Positions 3,836 to 5,503 of a stretch of 5,503 bases of DNA are shown here, piece by piece. How positions within the stretch are numbered: position 1 is the stretch's first letter; each line of letters opens with the position of its first letter. Below the pieces are notes generated by a model, which searched no databases, was not told the origin of the DNA, and was given only the letters and a program-made list of their open reading frames with translations. Both the position numbers and the translations under genes were made by a program. Source of the stretch: Actinomycetota bacterium (GTDB lineage Bacteria; Actinomycetota; Humimicrobiia; Humimicrobiales; Humimicrobiaceae); assembly GCA_003486795.1 (NCBI GenBank), contig DNFX01000195.1, positions 1 to 5,503 on the forward strand, in the 5' to 3' direction.

Positions 3836-5503
3836 ATGAAAGCTATCTTCGAAAAATACATCCAGTCAGTTTCTTCAAAGTTTGCTTATAAAGAAACTAC
3901 TGAGCTGGGTTATCGTACAGATTTTGAATTACTTCTTAAAGGCATTTTTGAGACCATAAAAGTTTCACGCTTTGATCATGATGCCAAAACCAGAGATGGG
4001 AACAAACCTGATTTTGTAGTTATAAAAAATGAAATCCCCATACTTTATATTGAAACCAAAGATATTGGGGTTTCATTGGATAAGGTTGAAAAATCTGATC
4101 AGATGAGAAGATATTATGGTTATGCAAATCTTGTTCTCACTGATTATCTGGAATTTCGTTTTTACAGAAATGGTATTCGTTATGAAGAACCTATAAAGAT
4201 TGCAGAATATGATTTAAAAACACGAACAATATCATCTATCCCTGATAATTATGACTATGTTGCAAGAACACTAATTGATTTTACCCAGTCTTTTAAAGAG
4301 CCTATAAAATCAGGGGCCCATCTGGCAAAGATAATGGGAGGAAAAGCACAAAGGATTAGAGATAATACAAAGCAATTTCTTTCTGATAAATCAGAAAAAA
4401 ATAATGAACTTAGAAAAGTATATGAAACCATTAAAAAATTACTTGTTCATGACCTGTCTGAAGATGCTTTTTCAGATATGTATGCACAGACAATGGTATA
4501 TGGACTTTTTGCTGCCAGATATAATGATGAAACTCCTGTAAATTTTTCAAGACAGGAAGCACGTGATCTTATTCCCAAATCAAATCCGCTCCTGATGCAT
4601 TTTTTTGATCATATAGTTGGTCCCAGTTTTGATAAAAGACTGGAATTTATAGTCAATGAGCTATGTGAAGTATTTTCTCATGCGGATGTCAGAGAGCTTA
4701 TGAGAGAGTATTATAAAACAGATACTTATGGTGAACAGCATAAAGGACCTGATCCGGTAATACATTTCTATGAGGACTTCTTAAAAGAATATGACCCTGT
4801 GTTGCGTAAAAAAATGGGTGCTTACTATACACCTCTGCCAGTTGTAAACTTTATAGTAAGTTCTGTTGACCATCTGCTTAAAAAGGAATTTAATTTACCG
4901 GCAGGACTGGCTGATACCTCAAAACTTGATAATGGGACTCATAGAGTACAAATACTTGACCCGGCTGTTGGGACAGGTACTTTTATCAGTGCTGTAATAG
5001 GAATCATTTACAAAAGCCTTCTTGATAGCGGCCAGAAGGGAAGATGGCCTGCTTATGTTCATAATGATCTTCTGCCAAGACTTCACGGTTTTGAATTAAT
5101 GATGGCTCCTTATACTATAGCCCATTTGAAATTGGGAATGGCATTAAGAGAAACAGGATTTAGCTACTTTAACCGGAGGCTTGGTATTTATCTGACCAAT
5201 GCTCTTGAGAAAAGCACAGATCAGGATACTCTTTTTGCAGCTTTTGGGCTTGCAGAGAGTATTGCTGAGGAATCAAAAGAGGCTTCTGTCATTAAAGATA
5301 AAATACCTATTATGGTTGTTATTGGTAACCCTCCTTATAGTGTTAGTTCATCAAATAAAGGTGTCTGGATAAAAAATCTGATTAAGGATTATAAAAAGAA
5401 TCTAAACGAGAAAAAAATCAATATAGATGATGATTATATTAAATTTATTAGATTTGCCGAGCATTTCATCGAGAAAAATAAAATCGGAATTGTGGCAATG
5501 ATT
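3836..5503 (+). CDS. Single-chain restriction-modification enzyme (Type ISP/IIG-like nuclease plus N6-adenine methyltransferase), 3' end beyond window
   Basis: The frame is open from ATG 3836 to the window edge (556 codons, no stop). The N-terminal 120 residues look like a PD-(D/E)XK nuclease: KPDF (57-60), then IETK (72-75) thirteen residues after Asp59, then QMRRYYGYANLVLTD (89-103). A helical connector follows (about 140-320), with FSRQEARDLIP (237-247) and GPDPVIHFYEDFLKEYDP (304-321). The methylase domain has MGAYYTP (327-333, motif X), LDPAVGTGTF (374-383, motif I for SAM), HGFELMMAPY (417-426) and the catalytic NPPY (498-501, motif IV), typical of gamma-class N6-adenine methyltransferases. 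Such proteins both modify and cut foreign DNA. Type ISP enzymes have a helicase between nuclease and methylase; none is here, so the layout is Type IIG-like. The target-recognition domain should lie in the missing C-terminal part. The start is the first ATG after a stop at 3797-3799, with no Shine-Dalgarno. Family call firm, cleavage activity inferred. Confidence 0.94.
   Translation, partial: MKAIFEKYIQSVSSKFAYKETTELGYRTDFELLLKGIFETIKVSRFDHDAKTRDGNKPDFVVIKNEIPILYIETKDIGVSLDKVEKSDQMRRYYGYANLVLTDYLEFRFYRNGIRYEEPIKIAEYDLKTRTISSIPDNYDYVARTLIDFTQSFKEPIKSGAHLAKIMGGKAQRIRDNTKQFLSDKSEKNNELRKVYETIKKLLVHDLSEDAFSDMYAQTMVYGLFAARYNDETPVNFSRQEARDLIPKSNPLLMHFFDHIVGPSFDKRLEFIVNELCEVFSHADVRELMREYYKTDTYGEQHKGPDPVIHFYEDFLKEYDPVLRKKMGAYYTPLPVVNFIVSSVDHLLKKEFNLPAGLADTSKLDNGTHRVQILDPAVGTGTFISAVIGIIYKSLLDSGQKGRWPAYVHNDLLPRLHGFELMMAPYTIAHLKLGMALRETGFSYFNRRLGIYLTNALEKSTDQDTLFAAFGLAESIAEESKEASVIKDKIPIMVVIGNPPYSVSSSNKGVWIKNLIKDYKKNLNEKKINIDDDYIKFIRFAEHFIEKNKIGIVAMI

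Overview
The window comes from an AT-rich bacterial genome, roughly one third G+C by eye. The order murI, rph, rdgB followed by tRNA genes is common in Firmicutes-like and other low-GC anaerobic lineages, and tRNA-Pro carries an encoded CCA end. No gene here fixes the taxon, so the organism beyond 'low-GC bacterium' is a guess.

Minus-strand housekeeping block (about 1-3491). Read in the direction of transcription, it starts with a class I SAM-dependent methyltransferase of unknown substrate (3491-2673). Next come murI, glutamate racemase for D-Glu in peptidoglycan (2594-1791, GTG start), rph, RNase PH for tRNA 3'-end trimming (1685-960), and rdgB, which hydrolyses XTP/dITP to clean the nucleotide pool (898-293). 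A candidate promoter then leads into tRNA-Pro(UGG) (140-62) and tRNA-Gly(UCC) (48 to beyond the left edge). The four protein genes are co-oriented with gaps of about 60-105 bases and probably form one operon or overlapping transcription units. The gap before rdgB holds a perfect 8-bp stem with a Fur-box-like palindrome inside it.

Junction (3492-3835). This 344-base divergent intergenic region holds a perfect tandem 10-bp repeat that overlaps a candidate -35 for the methyltransferase gene. It also holds a decayed, start-less coding remnant on the minus strand and a run of nine T just before the next gene.

Plus-strand accessory gene (3836 to the right edge). This is a long open frame with no stop before the window ends (556 codons visible). 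It encodes a single-chain restriction-modification enzyme: an N-terminal PD-(D/E)XK nuclease-like domain, a helical connector, then a gamma-type N6-adenine DNA methyltransferase domain with DPAVGTGTF and NPPY motifs. It resembles the DNA-cutting and modifying parts of Type ISP enzymes, but no helicase lies between nuclease and methylase, so it is closer in layout to Type IIG. The target-recognition region lies beyond the window. This is the defence-related part of the window. It belongs to a recognisable family, and I do not see strong evidence of a wholly new system.
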